The notes: generated by a model from the letters alone, not told the origin. A stretch of 64,000 nucleotides of DNA from Caldilineaceae bacterium (GCA_022842065.1 JALHQH010000053.1:20525-84524), one strand, 5' to 3'; counted from the stretch's first letter, positions 27,189-36,272 are shown. Translations and numbers: made by a program.

Positions 27189-27626
27189 TTGAGTTCAGAC
27201 AAAGATGAAATGATTCGCGTGTTGATTGCAGATGACCACGCGCTAATGCGCCAAGTGATTGCAACCATTTTAGCCCAGGCCCCTGATATCGAGATTATCG
27301 CCGAGGCAAGCAATGGCCGCCAAGCAGTAACGCTGGTGAAACAATATCAGCCCGATGTCGCCATTCTTGATCTTGTGATGCCGGTCGTGGATGGCATACG
27401 CGCCGCGCAAGAAATCTGCACTGAGACTAACACACAAGTTTTGCTCCTGACCATGCATGAAGCGTCAGCGCTAGCTCAATTTGCCCTCAAAATGGGTGCA
27501 AAGGGCTTTGTCGCCAAGTCCACGATTAGCACCGATCTAATTGAAGCAGTCCACAAAGTATCCAAGAAGCAGCTCTTTATGAGTGAAACCATTATGCAGC
27601 AACAAGTAGACAAACTAGTGCTCTAA
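27189..27626 (+). CDS. Single-domain response regulator (receiver only)
   Basis: 145 residues containing one CheY-like receiver: IADDHAL acidic pair, phospho-acceptor Asp in VAILDLVMP, and the conserved Thr and Lys in LLLTMHE and GFVAKS. The sequence resembles the receiver of NarL-type regulators, but the chain stops after the linker, so there is no DNA-binding domain. I take the TTG at 27189 because GAAGGTGAAG precedes it. An ATG at 27210 (MIRVLIADDHA) lacks a ribosome site. It may serve as a phosphate shuttle or sink for the neighbouring kinases. Confidence 0.85.
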   Translation: MSSDKDEMIRVLIADDHALMRQVIATILAQAPDIEIIAEASNGRQAVTLVKQYQPDVAILDLVMPVVDGIRAAQEICTETNTQVLLLTMHEASALAQFALKMGAKGFVAKSTISTDLIEAVHKVSKKQLFMSETIMQQQVDKLVL

Positions 27627-27721
27627 AGCTGCACAATTATACTTCGCGCTGAATGAGCGGCGACGGTTTTTACGCTGGTCAAAACGCGGCTGCTCATTTC
27701 AACCGCACTATCGTCCCGTGT

Positions 27722-27756
27722 AAAAAAGCCGCTTGCCCTGGGCAAGCGGCTTTTTA
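27722..27756. terminator. Bidirectional rho-independent terminator
   Basis: AAAAAAGCCGCTTGCC and GGCAAGCGGCTTTTTA form a GC-rich stem with A and T runs. It lies between the plus-strand response regulator and the convergent minus-strand LuxR gene. Confidence 0.92.
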
Positions 27757-27779
27757 ATTGGTGGTCCACAATCCACGAT

Positions 27780-28466
27780 TTAAGCAAATGGCAGGGCACG
27801 AGTCTGGCTTTGGCCCTGAACAAAGCTGAGGTAGGTAATCGTTTCCTTGCGGCTGCGCAGGCTCAATTTCTTGAGCACACTGTGGACATGATTTTTCACC
27901 GTACCCACGCTGACAATCAGCTTGTCGGCAATCGCCTGGTTACTATAATCTTCAGCCATCAAGTGTAAGACCTCAACCTCACGTTCGGTTAAGTTGGCGT
28001 AGAGTAGTGGCTTGGGCTCAAAGCGGGTGGTGAGTCGGCTTAACTTGGAGAGATGATTCATGAGGGCAGCCGTCACTTCAGCCGAGATCAAAGCTTTGCC
28101 GGTCCGGACGGCATAGACCTGCCGTAACCAGGCATCAATGCCATCACGGCGGAGGGCGTACCCGGCGGCACCAACGGCAATATAACGAATAACCTCGCGG
28201 GTATCATTCAGCAACCCGGTTACAATCACCTTGGCTTGTACACCACGGCGCCGCAGGGCTTTCGCCACCGTCAGCGCTCCATCTTGGGGTAAGGTAGCAG
28301 AAAGCAACACAACATCACAATTGTTTTCCCCAATATAAGCGAGTGCATCACTGGCTGTTTCCAAGATATCCATAACACGTATATTCGAATCCTGGGCAAA
28401 TGCTGCCATTGCCTGACCGGCAAGTACTTTATTTTCGTGAACGATAAAGATACGTGTGCGCAACAT
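27780..28466 (-). CDS. LuxR/NarL-type regulator with a degenerate receiver
   Basis: 228 residues from the ATG at 28466 (GGAG upstream). The frame is open to 28625 without matching sequence. The C-terminal helix-turn-helix is canonical (LTEREVEVLHLMAEDYSN, then VGTVKNHVHSVLKKL). The receiver-like N-terminus lacks the phosphorylation chemistry. The acidic pair is IVHEN, the acceptor position is Ser in VVLLSATLPQDG, and the conserved Lys is replaced in YALRRDG. It therefore cannot be a normal phospho-switch and may respond to protein contact or act constitutively. Confidence 0.88.
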   Translation of the reverse strand: MLRTRIFIVHENKVLAGQAMAAFAQDSNIRVMDILETASDALAYIGENNCDVVLLSATLPQDGALTVAKALRRRGVQAKVIVTGLLNDTREVIRYIAVGAAGYALRRDGIDAWLRQVYAVRTGKALISAEVTAALMNHLSKLSRLTTRFEPKPLLYANLTEREVEVLHLMAEDYSNQAIADKLIVSVGTVKNHVHSVLKKLSLRSRKETITYLSFVQGQSQTRALPFA

Positions 28467-28868
28467 AGTGATTCTCCGTGTACTCTGTAATTCACCGCAC
28501 AACAATGGGCGATGAAAGCCGATTTGTGTTAAATGATTGGGTGAGGGAGTGATTTTGTTAAATAGAGTATAGCCAGAATCTATGCAACTGACGATGACTA
28601 AGACGCCAGCTTTTATATGCCGCATAAGTCAGGCTGGCACCTGTCGCACAAGACAGGCAGTGGTAGCAGTGGTGAATGAGGAATGGTCAATGGTGGCGGC
28701 GTGGCTATCATAGACCAGAGGAGTTAGGCCGCGCTTGGCGGCTTCGCGCGCTCAGGGGTGGTTGCCTTTAAGGCGCGCCTTTGCGCGCGAAGCCAGCGTG
28801 TGCGGCGTAACGACTAGGCCATTCTCTGGTTGCTTGAACAAGAAAATTACTGGGTATCGGCTAAAACT

Positions 28869-28907
28869 AAAAAGCGGCGGAAGAATGGATTCTCCCGCCG
28901 CTTTTTT
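28869..28907 (-). terminator. Rho-independent terminator of the minus-strand signalling operon
   Basis: AAAAAGCGGCGG and CCGCCGCTTTTT pair around a 14-base loop. It lies 31 bp past the stop of the NarL-type regulator at 28938 and gives a U-run on its transcript. In the same gap (28467-28937), an 11-bp inverted repeat GCTTCGCGCGC/GCGCGCGAAGC lies at 28741-28793. No gene is supported. Confidence 0.85.
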
Positions 28908-28937
28908 GCTGAGCGCTGATAAATGGCTAGTTCAGGA

Positions 28938-29579
28938 TTACGACAGGTCGTGGCCCTTACGTTTAAAGGCCCAGCTGATCGCACCGGCGCGCGAATTAAC
29001 ATCCAGCTTGTCATAGATATTACGCAGGTGAAAGCGCACGGTACGTTCGGTGACATTCAGAGCAGCCGCGATCTGGTGGTTCGTTTGGCCGTCGGCCAAC
29101 AGCGCCACGACTTCTTCTTCACGTTCAGTCAGATCGATCAGCTTATTGGGCTGTTTGCGGGCAGCACTGGTAATCCGTGCGGCCGCACGCCGACTGAGCC
29201 AACCTTCTTCGCCCCTGGCAACCCCACGCACAGCATCGACAATCGTATCCAGCGCCTCTTCTTTGGTTAAGTAGCCGGCGGCGCCAATCTGCAACAGATT
29301 CATAATATATTCGGCATCGTCGTGGGCACTCAACGCTAGCACACGCACATCCAGGGCAGCATCTTGTAACTCGCGGGCCACTGTCAGCCCATCTTTGCCG
29401 GGCATCTCCATGTCAAGCAAAAGGACATCTGGCTTTAAGCGCTGAACCAGACCGACCGCGTCATCACCGCGATCGGCTTCGCCAACGACCACAATATCGC
29501 CGGCTCGCTCCAATAACATACGGATCCCCGAGCGTACAATCGGATGATCATCAATCATAACAACTTTAATTTGTGTCAT
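28938..29579 (-). CDS. NarL/FixJ-family response regulator
   Basis: 213 residues, complete. The receiver has the acidic pair in VMIDDHPIVR, phospho-Asp in LLLDMEMPGKDG, Ser/Thr in LALSAHDD and Lys in GYLTKEE. The GerE helix-turn-helix is LTEREEEVVALLADGQTN with ERTVRFHLRNIYDKL. The kinase immediately upstream in transcription (29651-30703) is the likely partner. A hairpin lies in the 71-bp gap between them. Confidence 0.93.
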   Translation of the reverse strand: MTQIKVVMIDDHPIVRSGIRMLLERAGDIVVVGEADRGDDAVGLVQRLKPDVLLLDMEMPGKDGLTVARELQDAALDVRVLALSAHDDAEYIMNLLQIGAAGYLTKEEALDTIVDAVRGVARGEEGWLSRRAAARITSAARKQPNKLIDLTEREEEVVALLADGQTNHQIAAALNVTERTVRFHLRNIYDKLDVNSRAGAISWAFKRKGHDLS

Positions 29580-29606
29580 AAACTCAGGTATCTTCTACGC
29601 TCTACA

Positions 29607-29644
29607 CAATTATTTCATATCGACGCGCCGATATGAAATAATTG
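29607..29644 (-). repeat. 16-bp hairpin between kinase and regulator genes
   Basis: CAATTATTTCATATCG (29607-29622) and its exact complement (29629-29644) flank a six-base loop. It lies between the HK stop and the regulator start on the minus strand. It is A/T-rich, so it is a weak terminator at most. Partial attenuation, mRNA processing or an operator are alternatives. Confidence 0.8.
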
Positions 29645-29650
29645 GCAGGA

Positions 29651-30703
29651 TTAGAGAGGGATCGTAACAGTGACAGTGGTACCGGCTTCCGGCAAAGAAG
29701 CAACTTCGAGCTGGCCGCCCAAGGTCGCAACCCGCTCTTTGGATTCCCACAGCCCCCATTGCCCTTTTTGGGGAAACTGCGCCCAGTCATCAGGCAGCTG
29801 AAAGCCACTGCCATCATCACTGATCTGCAAAAAGATCTTAGCATTTTTAAATTGAAAACGCACGCGAACATTAGCGGCCTTGGCATGTTGCGCAATATTA
29901 GCCAGTGCGTGTTGAAAAATGCGATACAAATTCAGGCGTAAGCGATCAGAAAGTCGCAACTCATCAGGGTCAAGTTCCAAATTCAGGTCAACCTGCGGGT
30001 ACTGATTGTGAAAACGACCAGCTTCGGCGCGGATCGCTTTTTCTAAGCCGAAAGGCCCCAGCGCTGGCGGGCGCAGATCAACGCAAAAAGAGCGCAGCGA
30101 ATCGATCACACTTTGCAGACTCTGCTGCACAAAGGTTAACTGGTTCTTCGCCTCAACACTTTCAATAATGTCAGAGGCAATGCCTAGATAGAAACGCATG
30201 CCAATGAGATCTTGTAATGGCCCCTCATGCAAACGACGCGAGAGGTGAAAACGATCCCGATCAGTACTTTCCAACAAACGTTGGCGTGTCTCGTGTAGTT
30301 CATGGCGAAGACGATTAATCACAATTGCATCCTGGATAACTTTTTTGAGCAAATCGGTGTTAATGCAATCCTTATAGAGAAAGTCAACCGTCCGGCTGTG
30401 CGTAAAGCGCTCTTCAAGCTCAAGCTTTTCTTCGCTAGAAAGTAACAAGACAGGCCCACGACAGCCCTGCTCTAAGCTGAGCAACAAGGGGTTGAGACGG
30501 TCACTGAGCGCAGGGTGGTAGTCCATTAAATAGATGTCATATTGATTACGAAGCATTAATGGCAAGGCTTCTTCATGGCGGACAATCCACTGCAAAGTCA
30601 GGTGATTCGGATAACACTCTTCCAGTAATAATTTAGTTTGCACATAACTATGTTTATCAGCCGTAACCAATAAGATTGCAATTTCTTCGTTCATGTTTAT
30701 CAC
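29651..30703 (-). CDS. NarX/DegS-type sensor histidine kinase with receiver-like N-terminus
   Basis: 350 residues, soluble. Residues 1-125 resemble a receiver with one acidic pair member replaced (LVTADKHS), while Asp in YLMDYHPAL remains. A coiled segment leads to the HisKA_3 box RFHLSRRLHEGPLQDLIG (phospho-His in RRLHEG) and an HATPase domain (ISDDGSGFQ, GQWGLWESKERV). No membrane helix is present, so the signal must be cytoplasmic or come by phosphotransfer. The next gene encodes a canonical NarL-type regulator. Confidence 0.9.
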   Translation of the reverse strand: MINMNEEIAILLVTADKHSYVQTKLLLEECYPNHLTLQWIVRHEEALPLMLRNQYDIYLMDYHPALSDRLNPLLLSLEQGCRGPVLLLSSEEKLELEERFTHSRTVDFLYKDCINTDLLKKVIQDAIVINRLRHELHETRQRLLESTDRDRFHLSRRLHEGPLQDLIGMRFYLGIASDIIESVEAKNQLTFVQQSLQSVIDSLRSFCVDLRPPALGPFGLEKAIRAEAGRFHNQYPQVDLNLELDPDELRLSDRLRLNLYRIFQHALANIAQHAKAANVRVRFQFKNAKIFLQISDDGSGFQLPDDWAQFPQKGQWGLWESKERVATLGGQLEVASLPEAGTTVTVTIPL

Positions 30704-30906
30704 TTGTCAGTCACTGCCCCTGCTAGATACTACCAATAAACATGGCAGAGCTTCACTGAACAGAAAACGTATATTGCACGGAGCCAATTCATAGAGTAAC
30801 ATGGCTAATATGACCTAGCATCTACCCTGGCATAGAGCATAGGTACAGATTGACACGTCTATACCAGACGATGGCGTAAGGAATTAGTCAACACTAACAG
30901 TTACGG

Positions 30907-32094
30907 TTATTCGACGTTCATGTGCCGATTAATTGGCCGCTCAATAAAAACACTTGAAAAGTCGTTATGCACTTCCCCATCCAGAAACAACTTTTTGGGA
31001 ATACAGATCATTGCGCGCGTCCCTAATCCTGGTGCCGACGCAATGTCGAGCCGCCCGCCAAAGAGTGTTAATCGTTCGTGGATACTGTTTAGGCCAAAGC
31101 CGCCATTAGGCTCAGGCCGGATCTGCGCAGCATCAAAACCGCGGCCATCATCCTCAATAATCACCATCAATTGATCACCTGCATCATCTAGAGTCAGGCG
31201 GGCGCAAGCTACCCCGGCATGTTTAACGACATTAAAAAGCAGCTCGCGCGCGAATTGGAAGATCAAGACAGAAATCTCCTGATTCGCTAGCTGCTCTTCA
31301 GTTTGAATATGCAAGGTTACTTCAATGCTATGCACCTTTTCCATCTGTTCAGTCAACCACTGAAAGGCCGCGATCAGCCCACGCCGTTGCAACACTGGCG
31401 GGCTCAACTCAACGGTCAGGGTGCGGGTAGCCTGTAAGGCTTCATCAGTCAATTGCAGAATCGTTTGTAGATGATCTTCGATGGGTGCGCGCGTTTCGGG
31501 TGGGGCATCCAATTCGATCAGGTGGGCGCGCATATGAATGCCATGCAGCATTTGCTGCACATGGTCATGCAAAATCTGTGAAATGCGTCGTCGTTCGCGT
31601 TGCTCAGAAAGCGTAAGGGCCGAGGCCAATCGGCGCACCTGTTGATTGCTGGCGCGCAATTCTGCGGCTTGGGCACGCAGCTGCTGTTGTTGGCTCACAA
31701 TGCTATGTTGCAGTGCGACCTTTTCGATCGCGTTTGTAATCGCATGTTCGAGGCCAGTCTTAGAAAACGCACCTTTGACAAGATAATCCTGGGCCCCCAA
31801 CCGCATTGCATCCACAATCACTTCCGGGCTTTCTTCGCCCGTGGTCACAATGACAGGAATAAAGGCCGCGGCAAAGCGAGGGATCAGCTGTGAACCATCG
31901 ACATCGGGCAAGCGATAGTCAAGCAAGACACAATTAGGCTGTATCTCTTCCAGTAGACGCAAAGCGATTTGCCCAGTCGGCGCCTGATGGATGATATAGC
32001 GATCTTGCAACAAGCGGCTGATGGCCTCGCGGTCGACTTCATCATCTTCGACAAGCAATAAGTGAATTTTATTTTCGTTCACACCACTTCCCAA
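30907..32094 (-). CDS. Receiver-HisKA_3 histidine kinase
   Basis: 395 residues. The N-terminal receiver is canonical (LLVEDDEVDRE, VLLDYRLPDVDG, VTTGEE, YLVKGAF). A coiled coil (about 135-190) leads to the HisKA_3 box RRRISQILHDHVQQMLHG (phospho-His in ILHDHV) and an HATPase with NVVKHAGVA, IIEDDGRGFD and GFGLNSIHERL. A receiver in front of the kinase implies that its activity is gated by phosphorylation from another protein, plausibly the single-domain regulator just upstream. Confidence 0.92.
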   Translation of the reverse strand: MGSGVNENKIHLLLVEDDEVDREAISRLLQDRYIIHQAPTGQIALRLLEEIQPNCVLLDYRLPDVDGSQLIPRFAAAFIPVIVTTGEESPEVIVDAMRLGAQDYLVKGAFSKTGLEHAITNAIEKVALQHSIVSQQQQLRAQAAELRASNQQVRRLASALTLSEQRERRRISQILHDHVQQMLHGIHMRAHLIELDAPPETRAPIEDHLQTILQLTDEALQATRTLTVELSPPVLQRRGLIAAFQWLTEQMEKVHSIEVTLHIQTEEQLANQEISVLIFQFARELLFNVVKHAGVACARLTLDDAGDQLMVIIEDDGRGFDAAQIRPEPNGGFGLNSIHERLTLFGGRLDIASAPGLGTRAMICIPKKLFLDGEVHNDFSSVFIERPINRHMNVE

Positions 32095-32148
32095 TGCTTA
32101 TCTACATTACTATGCTACACTTTGCACCAGATATAACATAACGCCAAT

Positions 32149-32586
32149 TTATCGTGCTTCTGGAGGGAATTCAATGATACGCCAGTAGGCATCTAACATT
32201 GTAATCACACTGGCAAAGTCTGCGCCGGAACGTGATTTTAGCAAATAGCCGGCGATCTGTTCATCATAGGCCGCGAGCTTATCCTCATCGCGATCAGAAG
32301 TGGTCAGCACAAAGACAATACTCCGTTCCAGCGCAGCATCCTGCCGAATCGCCTGTAAAAATTCAATCCCCGTCATCCGCGGCAGATTGATATCCAATAA
32401 AATCAGGTAGGGCTGCGGAAGCTTAGCATAACCATTTTGTCCCCGTAAAACATTGAGTGCTTCGATGCCGTCGCTGACAATCGTAATCGGATTGCCTATT
32501 TTCTGGCGGCGAAAGGCCCGCGTAATGGCCTCGGCATCAACTTCGTCATCCTCTACGAGTAAAATACTGACAACATGACCATCCAT
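32149..32586 (-). CDS. Rcp1-like single-domain response regulator
   Basis: 145 residues from the ATG at 32586, chosen for GGAGGAA just upstream. The frame continues to 32631 without support. Receiver motifs: LLVEDDEVDAEA, phospho-Asp in LILLDINLPRMTG, Thr-Ser in VLTTSDRD and Lys in GYLLKSRSG. The family (cyanobacterial Rcp1 and relatives) lacks an output domain. It begins the minus-strand signalling operon and lies 54 bp before the receiver-kinase gene. Confidence 0.92.
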   Translation of the reverse strand: MDGHVVSILLVEDDEVDAEAITRAFRRQKIGNPITIVSDGIEALNVLRGQNGYAKLPQPYLILLDINLPRMTGIEFLQAIRQDAALERSIVFVLTTSDRDEDKLAAYDEQIAGYLLKSRSGADFASVITMLDAYWRIIEFPPEAR

Positions 32587-33219
32587 ACTTCCTCCAACAT
32601 TTACATGCGCGCTGTTTGTAAAGGATCGCACCGCCGGTTAGCACCGCTTGTCAGCAGGTGAAATGGACACGATCATTTCTAAGACAACCGCACTACACGC
32701 AGTATAGTACAGTTCCATTCAAATTATAGCAATTTTATTCAGCTGACACAGTGATTAATTTTGTGGTGATTAATTGCTGTGGATTGTTGAAAACGATTTG
32801 TGTGCGCGCCCTTCTTCGGCGCAGCGCAAGCAGCTAGTCATGGGATCGTAATCCCTTTCTTGGGTTGGATCACCAATAAGGATACAGAAAAAAGATAGAG
32901 AAAAAGTTATATTGCACCCCATTTTTCCTATATCCCTATCACCCGATCTATATCCTTCTTCTATATCCAGTTTGATAGGCAATAGCAACCTTTACTGTCA
33001 TCATTACAGACAGCACAACAACTGCATGAACCGGACCTCGCAGTAGGCTCTTCATTCGTGGGTGACTAGCAGCCAGATGATTGATCGCTCCCTCCGAAAT
33101 CTTCTCAAGAGCCAGCTTAGTGCGGTGTACTGGTTGAGCAGAGACTTAATTGCTCTAATCTAAAGCGCTTGCGATCAGCGCCCCATGAATAATCACCAGA
33201 ATGCAGAAAGAGGAAGCAT
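32587..33219. other. Divergent intergenic region
   Basis: 633 bases between the divergently transcribed Rcp1-like gene and the Crp/Fnr gene. It is A/T-rich near 32700-32770 and 32880-32970, where TATATCC words recur. I see no gene and no strong hairpin. Promoters for both operons are expected here, but no convincing pair can be fixed. Confidence 0.5.
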
Positions 33220-33951
33220 ATGCAAACGAGTTACCTGCGCGCCGCTAGAACACCAAACATAGCGCAATTGAATGGAAACAGTCCCATTGCCCCAAATGAT
33301 TACCGGGCCTTGGCGGCGCAATTAACGAATTTACCGACGGAAGATCTTAGCTTCAACAGCCTGATTCGTACGCACCATTATCAGATGGGTGATATTGTCG
33401 CAACCTTTGAAGATCTGACCCATAAAGTTTTTATTCTGATCAAGGGGCGCGTTAATCTGGTTTGGCGCAATACCATGTTGGGCCGGCAACTGGTTATGGC
33501 CACGCTGGAACCGGGTGCGATCTTGAGCCAAACCCAGCTTTCTGACATTAATAATGGTAGCCAGTTCGTCGAAGCGGTCGAGGATGTGACGCTGTGGACA
33601 ATTCCCGCCGCCAAAATTGAAGATGTCATCACCCGCTACCCCATTTTAAGCTGGGGGCTTTTGCAGACCTATGCGGCACGGTTAGTGCAGGTTGAAGATC
33701 ATCTGGAAGCAGTCACCTGTAAAAAATTACCCGAACGGGTTGCAGAGCTGCTCATCTCGCTCGACCATGATGAAGATAATTATCTGGAAGGGATCAGCCA
33801 CCAAATGTTAGCTGATCACTTGGGCACTTATCGCGAGACGGTTAGTTCCATTCTGCGTGAATTCAAGCGACTGGGCTTAATCAAACTTGGTTATCGCCGT
33901 ATTCAGATCTCTGACCGGGAAAAACTGGAAGTAACCGCCGGCATCTGGTAA
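33220..33951 (+). CDS. Crp/Fnr-family transcription regulator
   Basis: 243 residues. The cyclic-nucleotide-binding-like beta-roll occupies about 45-160 (IRTHHYQMGDIVATFEDL, VFILIKGRVNLVWR, GAILSQTQL) and the winged helix-turn-helix about 170-235 (MLADHLGTYRETVSSILREF, GLIKLGYRRIQISD). No N-terminal cysteine cluster is visible, so it is not an FNR-type oxygen sensor. The ligand is unknown. GAGGAAG lies upstream of the ATG. It is next to the photolyase gene and a clear terminator follows. Confidence 0.92.
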   Translation: MQTSYLRAARTPNIAQLNGNSPIAPNDYRALAAQLTNLPTEDLSFNSLIRTHHYQMGDIVATFEDLTHKVFILIKGRVNLVWRNTMLGRQLVMATLEPGAILSQTQLSDINNGSQFVEAVEDVTLWTIPAAKIEDVITRYPILSWGLLQTYAARLVQVEDHLEAVTCKKLPERVAELLISLDHDEDNYLEGISHQMLADHLGTYRETVSSILREFKRLGLIKLGYRRIQISDREKLEVTAGIW

Positions 33952-33984
33952 AATCGTTGCAGCAAACAATGCTATCATTAATTG

Positions 33985-34019
33985 CTACGGACACGTTTGA
34001 CGTGTCCGTAGTTTTTATT
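33985..34019 (+). terminator. Rho-independent terminator after the Crp/Fnr gene
   Basis: CTACGGACACG (33985-33995) pairs with CGTGTCCGTAG (34001-34011) around a five-base loop, followed by TTTTTATTT. It begins 33 bp past the stop. Confidence 0.92.
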
Positions 34020-34024
34020 TCTTT

Positions 34025-34084
34025 AGGACTTACCCAGCTACCGCTGGCTTCGACAAGCTCAGCCGCCGGTACTGCGCAAGTCCT
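34025..34084. repeat. Repeat containing GGCTTCGACAAGCTCAGCC
   Basis: The outer arms AGGACTT and AAGTCCT enclose the 19-mer GGCTTCGACAAGCTCAGCC at 34046-34064. The same 19-mer forms both arms of the hairpin at 56312-56376, so it is an interspersed repeat. It occupies the leader region of the photolyase gene. Confidence 0.85.
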
Positions 34085-34113
34085 ATTCTTGATATTATTA
34101 CTGGGAAGGCCCC

Positions 34114-35511
34114 ATGACGACTGCCGTAATTGCTGACGAACAGATCAAGTTGCTCAACCAGCAGGCCCCACGCGCCGGGCGCTATGTCCTCTATTGGATG
34201 CAACAGAGCCAACGCGCTGAATCTAACCATGCCCTAGAATTTGCCATTCAACAGGCGAATAAAGCACAGTTGCCCCTCGTCGTTGGCTTTGGTCTATTGC
34301 CAGGGCACCCCGTGGCCAATGCCCGCCATTTCACCTTTATGCTCGAAGGGTTGCGCGCCACGCAGGCCGCGCTGCACGAGCGCGGCATCAAATTAGTGGT
34401 GCGGCGCGGCAATCCAGCCCAGATTGCGCTGGAGCTAGCAGCCGAGGCGGCCCTGTTGATCTGCGACCGTGGCTATTTACGGCGGCAACGCCAATGGCGC
34501 GAAAAGGTCGCCCAGGCCGCCGGCTGCCAGGTCTATCAAGTTGAAAGTGAGCTGGTTGTGCCCGTCGAAGTGGCATCTGGTAAGCGCGAATGGGCCGCGC
34601 GGACCTTTCGACCCCGCCACCAGAAACAGCTTGACCGCTTTCTGGTCGAGCTGCGTCCCACAACCTTGGATCATCCCTCGCTTGATCTCGACCTGGATGG
34701 GCTAGCCCTGGATGAGATTGGCACCATCGTGCGCGGCTTAGCCATTGATCAAAGTGTGACACCAGTCAGCCACTTTTTCAAAGGCGGCACTGCCGAAGGG
34801 AAAGCTCACCTGCAACGCTTTTTGCAGCAGGAATTAGCCGATTATCATGAGCATCGCAAGCAGCCGGAGACCAGCAGCGTTTCCCATGTGAGCAAATATC
34901 TCCATTTCGGCCAGCTTTCGCCACTTTATATTGCCCTCCAGCTACGCAAACAAGCGGCAAGGGCCGACGAACAGGTCGCGTCTTATCTGGATGAACTATT
35001 GATTCGCCGGGAGTTGACTTACAACTTTGTCTATTATACGCCGGACTATGATCAATATAGCGCCTTGCCAGAATGGGCCAAAAAAACGTTGGGCGAACAT
35101 CGCGCCGATCCCCGCCCTCACCGTTATACGCACGCCGAACTAGAAGCGGCCTCCACGCATGATCCCTATTGGAATGCAGCCATGCAAGAGATGAAGTTAA
35201 CGGGCTATATGCATAATTACATGCGCATGTATTGGGGCAAAAAGATTCTAGAGTGGAGTAGTACGCCCGAAGCAGCCTATCAAACCGCACTCGCCATCAA
35301 CAACAAATATTTCCTGGACGGGCGCGATCCCAATTCGTATGGGAATGTTGCTTGGGTCTTTGGGCTACATGATCGCAGTTGGGGTGAGCGCGCAATCTTT
35401 GGCAAGATCCGCTACCTGGCCGCGAGTGGCCTTGAACGCAAATCTGATATTGACGCCTACGTGCGATGGGTCAATCAACTGACGGCACAAAGTACAGCCG
35501 ACTTACCATAA
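34114..35511 (+). CDS. phr: Class II CPD photolyase
   Basis: 465 residues. The class II signature is clear: SKYLHFGQLSPLYIALQLR, ELLIRRELTYNFVYYTPDYD, LPEWAKKTLGEH, and MHNYMRMYWGKKILEW then DGRDPNSYGNVAWVFGLHDR. The enzyme uses FADH- and blue light to reverse cyclobutane pyrimidine dimers. The N-terminal alpha/beta antenna domain spans 20-150. No signal sequence is present. It suggests exposure of the organism to light. It is separated from the Crp/Fnr gene by a terminator, so it is probably independently transcribed. Confidence 0.95.
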   Translation: MTTAVIADEQIKLLNQQAPRAGRYVLYWMQQSQRAESNHALEFAIQQANKAQLPLVVGFGLLPGHPVANARHFTFMLEGLRATQAALHERGIKLVVRRGNPAQIALELAAEAALLICDRGYLRRQRQWREKVAQAAGCQVYQVESELVVPVEVASGKREWAARTFRPRHQKQLDRFLVELRPTTLDHPSLDLDLDGLALDEIGTIVRGLAIDQSVTPVSHFFKGGTAEGKAHLQRFLQQELADYHEHRKQPETSSVSHVSKYLHFGQLSPLYIALQLRKQAARADEQVASYLDELLIRRELTYNFVYYTPDYDQYSALPEWAKKTLGEHRADPRPHRYTHAELEAASTHDPYWNAAMQEMKLTGYMHNYMRMYWGKKILEWSSTPEAAYQTALAINNKYFLDGRDPNSYGNVAWVFGLHDRSWGERAIFGKIRYLAASGLERKSDIDAYVRWVNQLTAQSTADLP

Positions 35512-35534
35512 TCACTTACCCACCATGCCCGGCG

Positions 35535-35568
35535 TAGGCGTTGTGAGCGGTTGCGCCCACAACGCCTA
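35535..35568. repeat. Hairpin between convergent genes
   Basis: TAGGCGTTGTG and CACAACGCCTA pair around a 12-base loop. It lies 24 bp after the photolyase stop and 22 bp before the end of the minus-strand gene. There is no T-run. A transcription barrier is plausible. Confidence 0.75.
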
Positions 35569-35589
35569 GGTCAGACCAATCATACCCAG

Positions 35590-35976
35590 CTATTCCTTAT
35601 TGATCTGGGATGCGCCAGCAGTTTCTAGAATTTGGTGTACATCGTTATCAAAGCGATCTGCCACTTCGACCACAATACCCACGCCCCCATTTGCAATGCT
35701 GCGTCCATAGTAATCGGCATCATTTTCATTAATGCCTTCGTCGGCAACAACGCGATCTTCTGGATAGTCGCCATGAATCACCACACCAGGGGCACCCACA
35801 CCGGCGGTACCGCCCGTGCTAGCACCTAGTGGCCAACCGATGGCCGGCAAGATCCGATCCCGATCTTCATCCTCAATAATATTCCAATCAAGACTATCCG
35901 CATTCAGGCGGTCAAGTTTTTTCGTTACTTCATCCGCAACATTCTCATCAGGAAGCAAAGCAATAAACTTCGACAT
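35590..35976 (-). CDS. Small acidic stress-protein-like protein
   Basis: 128 residues from the ATG at 35976 (GAAAGGAAAC upstream). The frame is open to 36030. The sequence MSKFIALLPDENVADEVTKKL resembles the N-terminus of general-stress proteins of the YflT/GsiB-neighbour type, with an alpha-beta pattern and a Gly/Ala-rich middle (WPLGASTGGTAGVG). I do not recognise a defined family. No signal peptide or membrane helix is visible, and the pI appears low. Confidence 0.8.
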   Translation of the reverse strand: MSKFIALLPDENVADEVTKKLDRLNADSLDWNIIEDEDRDRILPAIGWPLGASTGGTAGVGAPGVVIHGDYPEDRVVADEGINENDADYYGRSIANGGVGIVVEVADRFDNDVHQILETAGASQINKE

Positions 35977-36221
35977 GATAGTTTCCTTTCTACAAAGCTT
36001 TGGCAGTGTTGTCATCCGATCTGGAGCCATTATGGGAGCACTACTCGCCAGTCAGATGGCCGGTAGCCACCATTTTAAAGACCTGTCACCATGATAAAGT
36101 GGTTTGATACAGCTGTTATTTTCGGTTACGACAGTACAACATCCAGTATAATAGATAAACAGCAGTAACACACTGGGTAATGATACAGCTACAGGGTAGA
36201 GCCTGCCACAGCGCCGAGTAT

Positions 36222-36272
36222 AAAAAGAGCAGCGCAACGTGTCGGCGGGCCGACACGTTGCGCTGCTCTTTT
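36222..36272. terminator. Rho-independent terminator (23-bp GC-rich stem)
   Basis: AAAAAGAGCAGCGCAACGTG continues to CGG, and its complement ends in GCTGCTCTTTT, around a CGGG loop. It is 42 bp past the stop of the minus-strand membrane gene ending at 36314. The T/A runs on both sides permit bidirectional use. The rest of 35977-36313 holds no gene. Confidence 0.9.
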
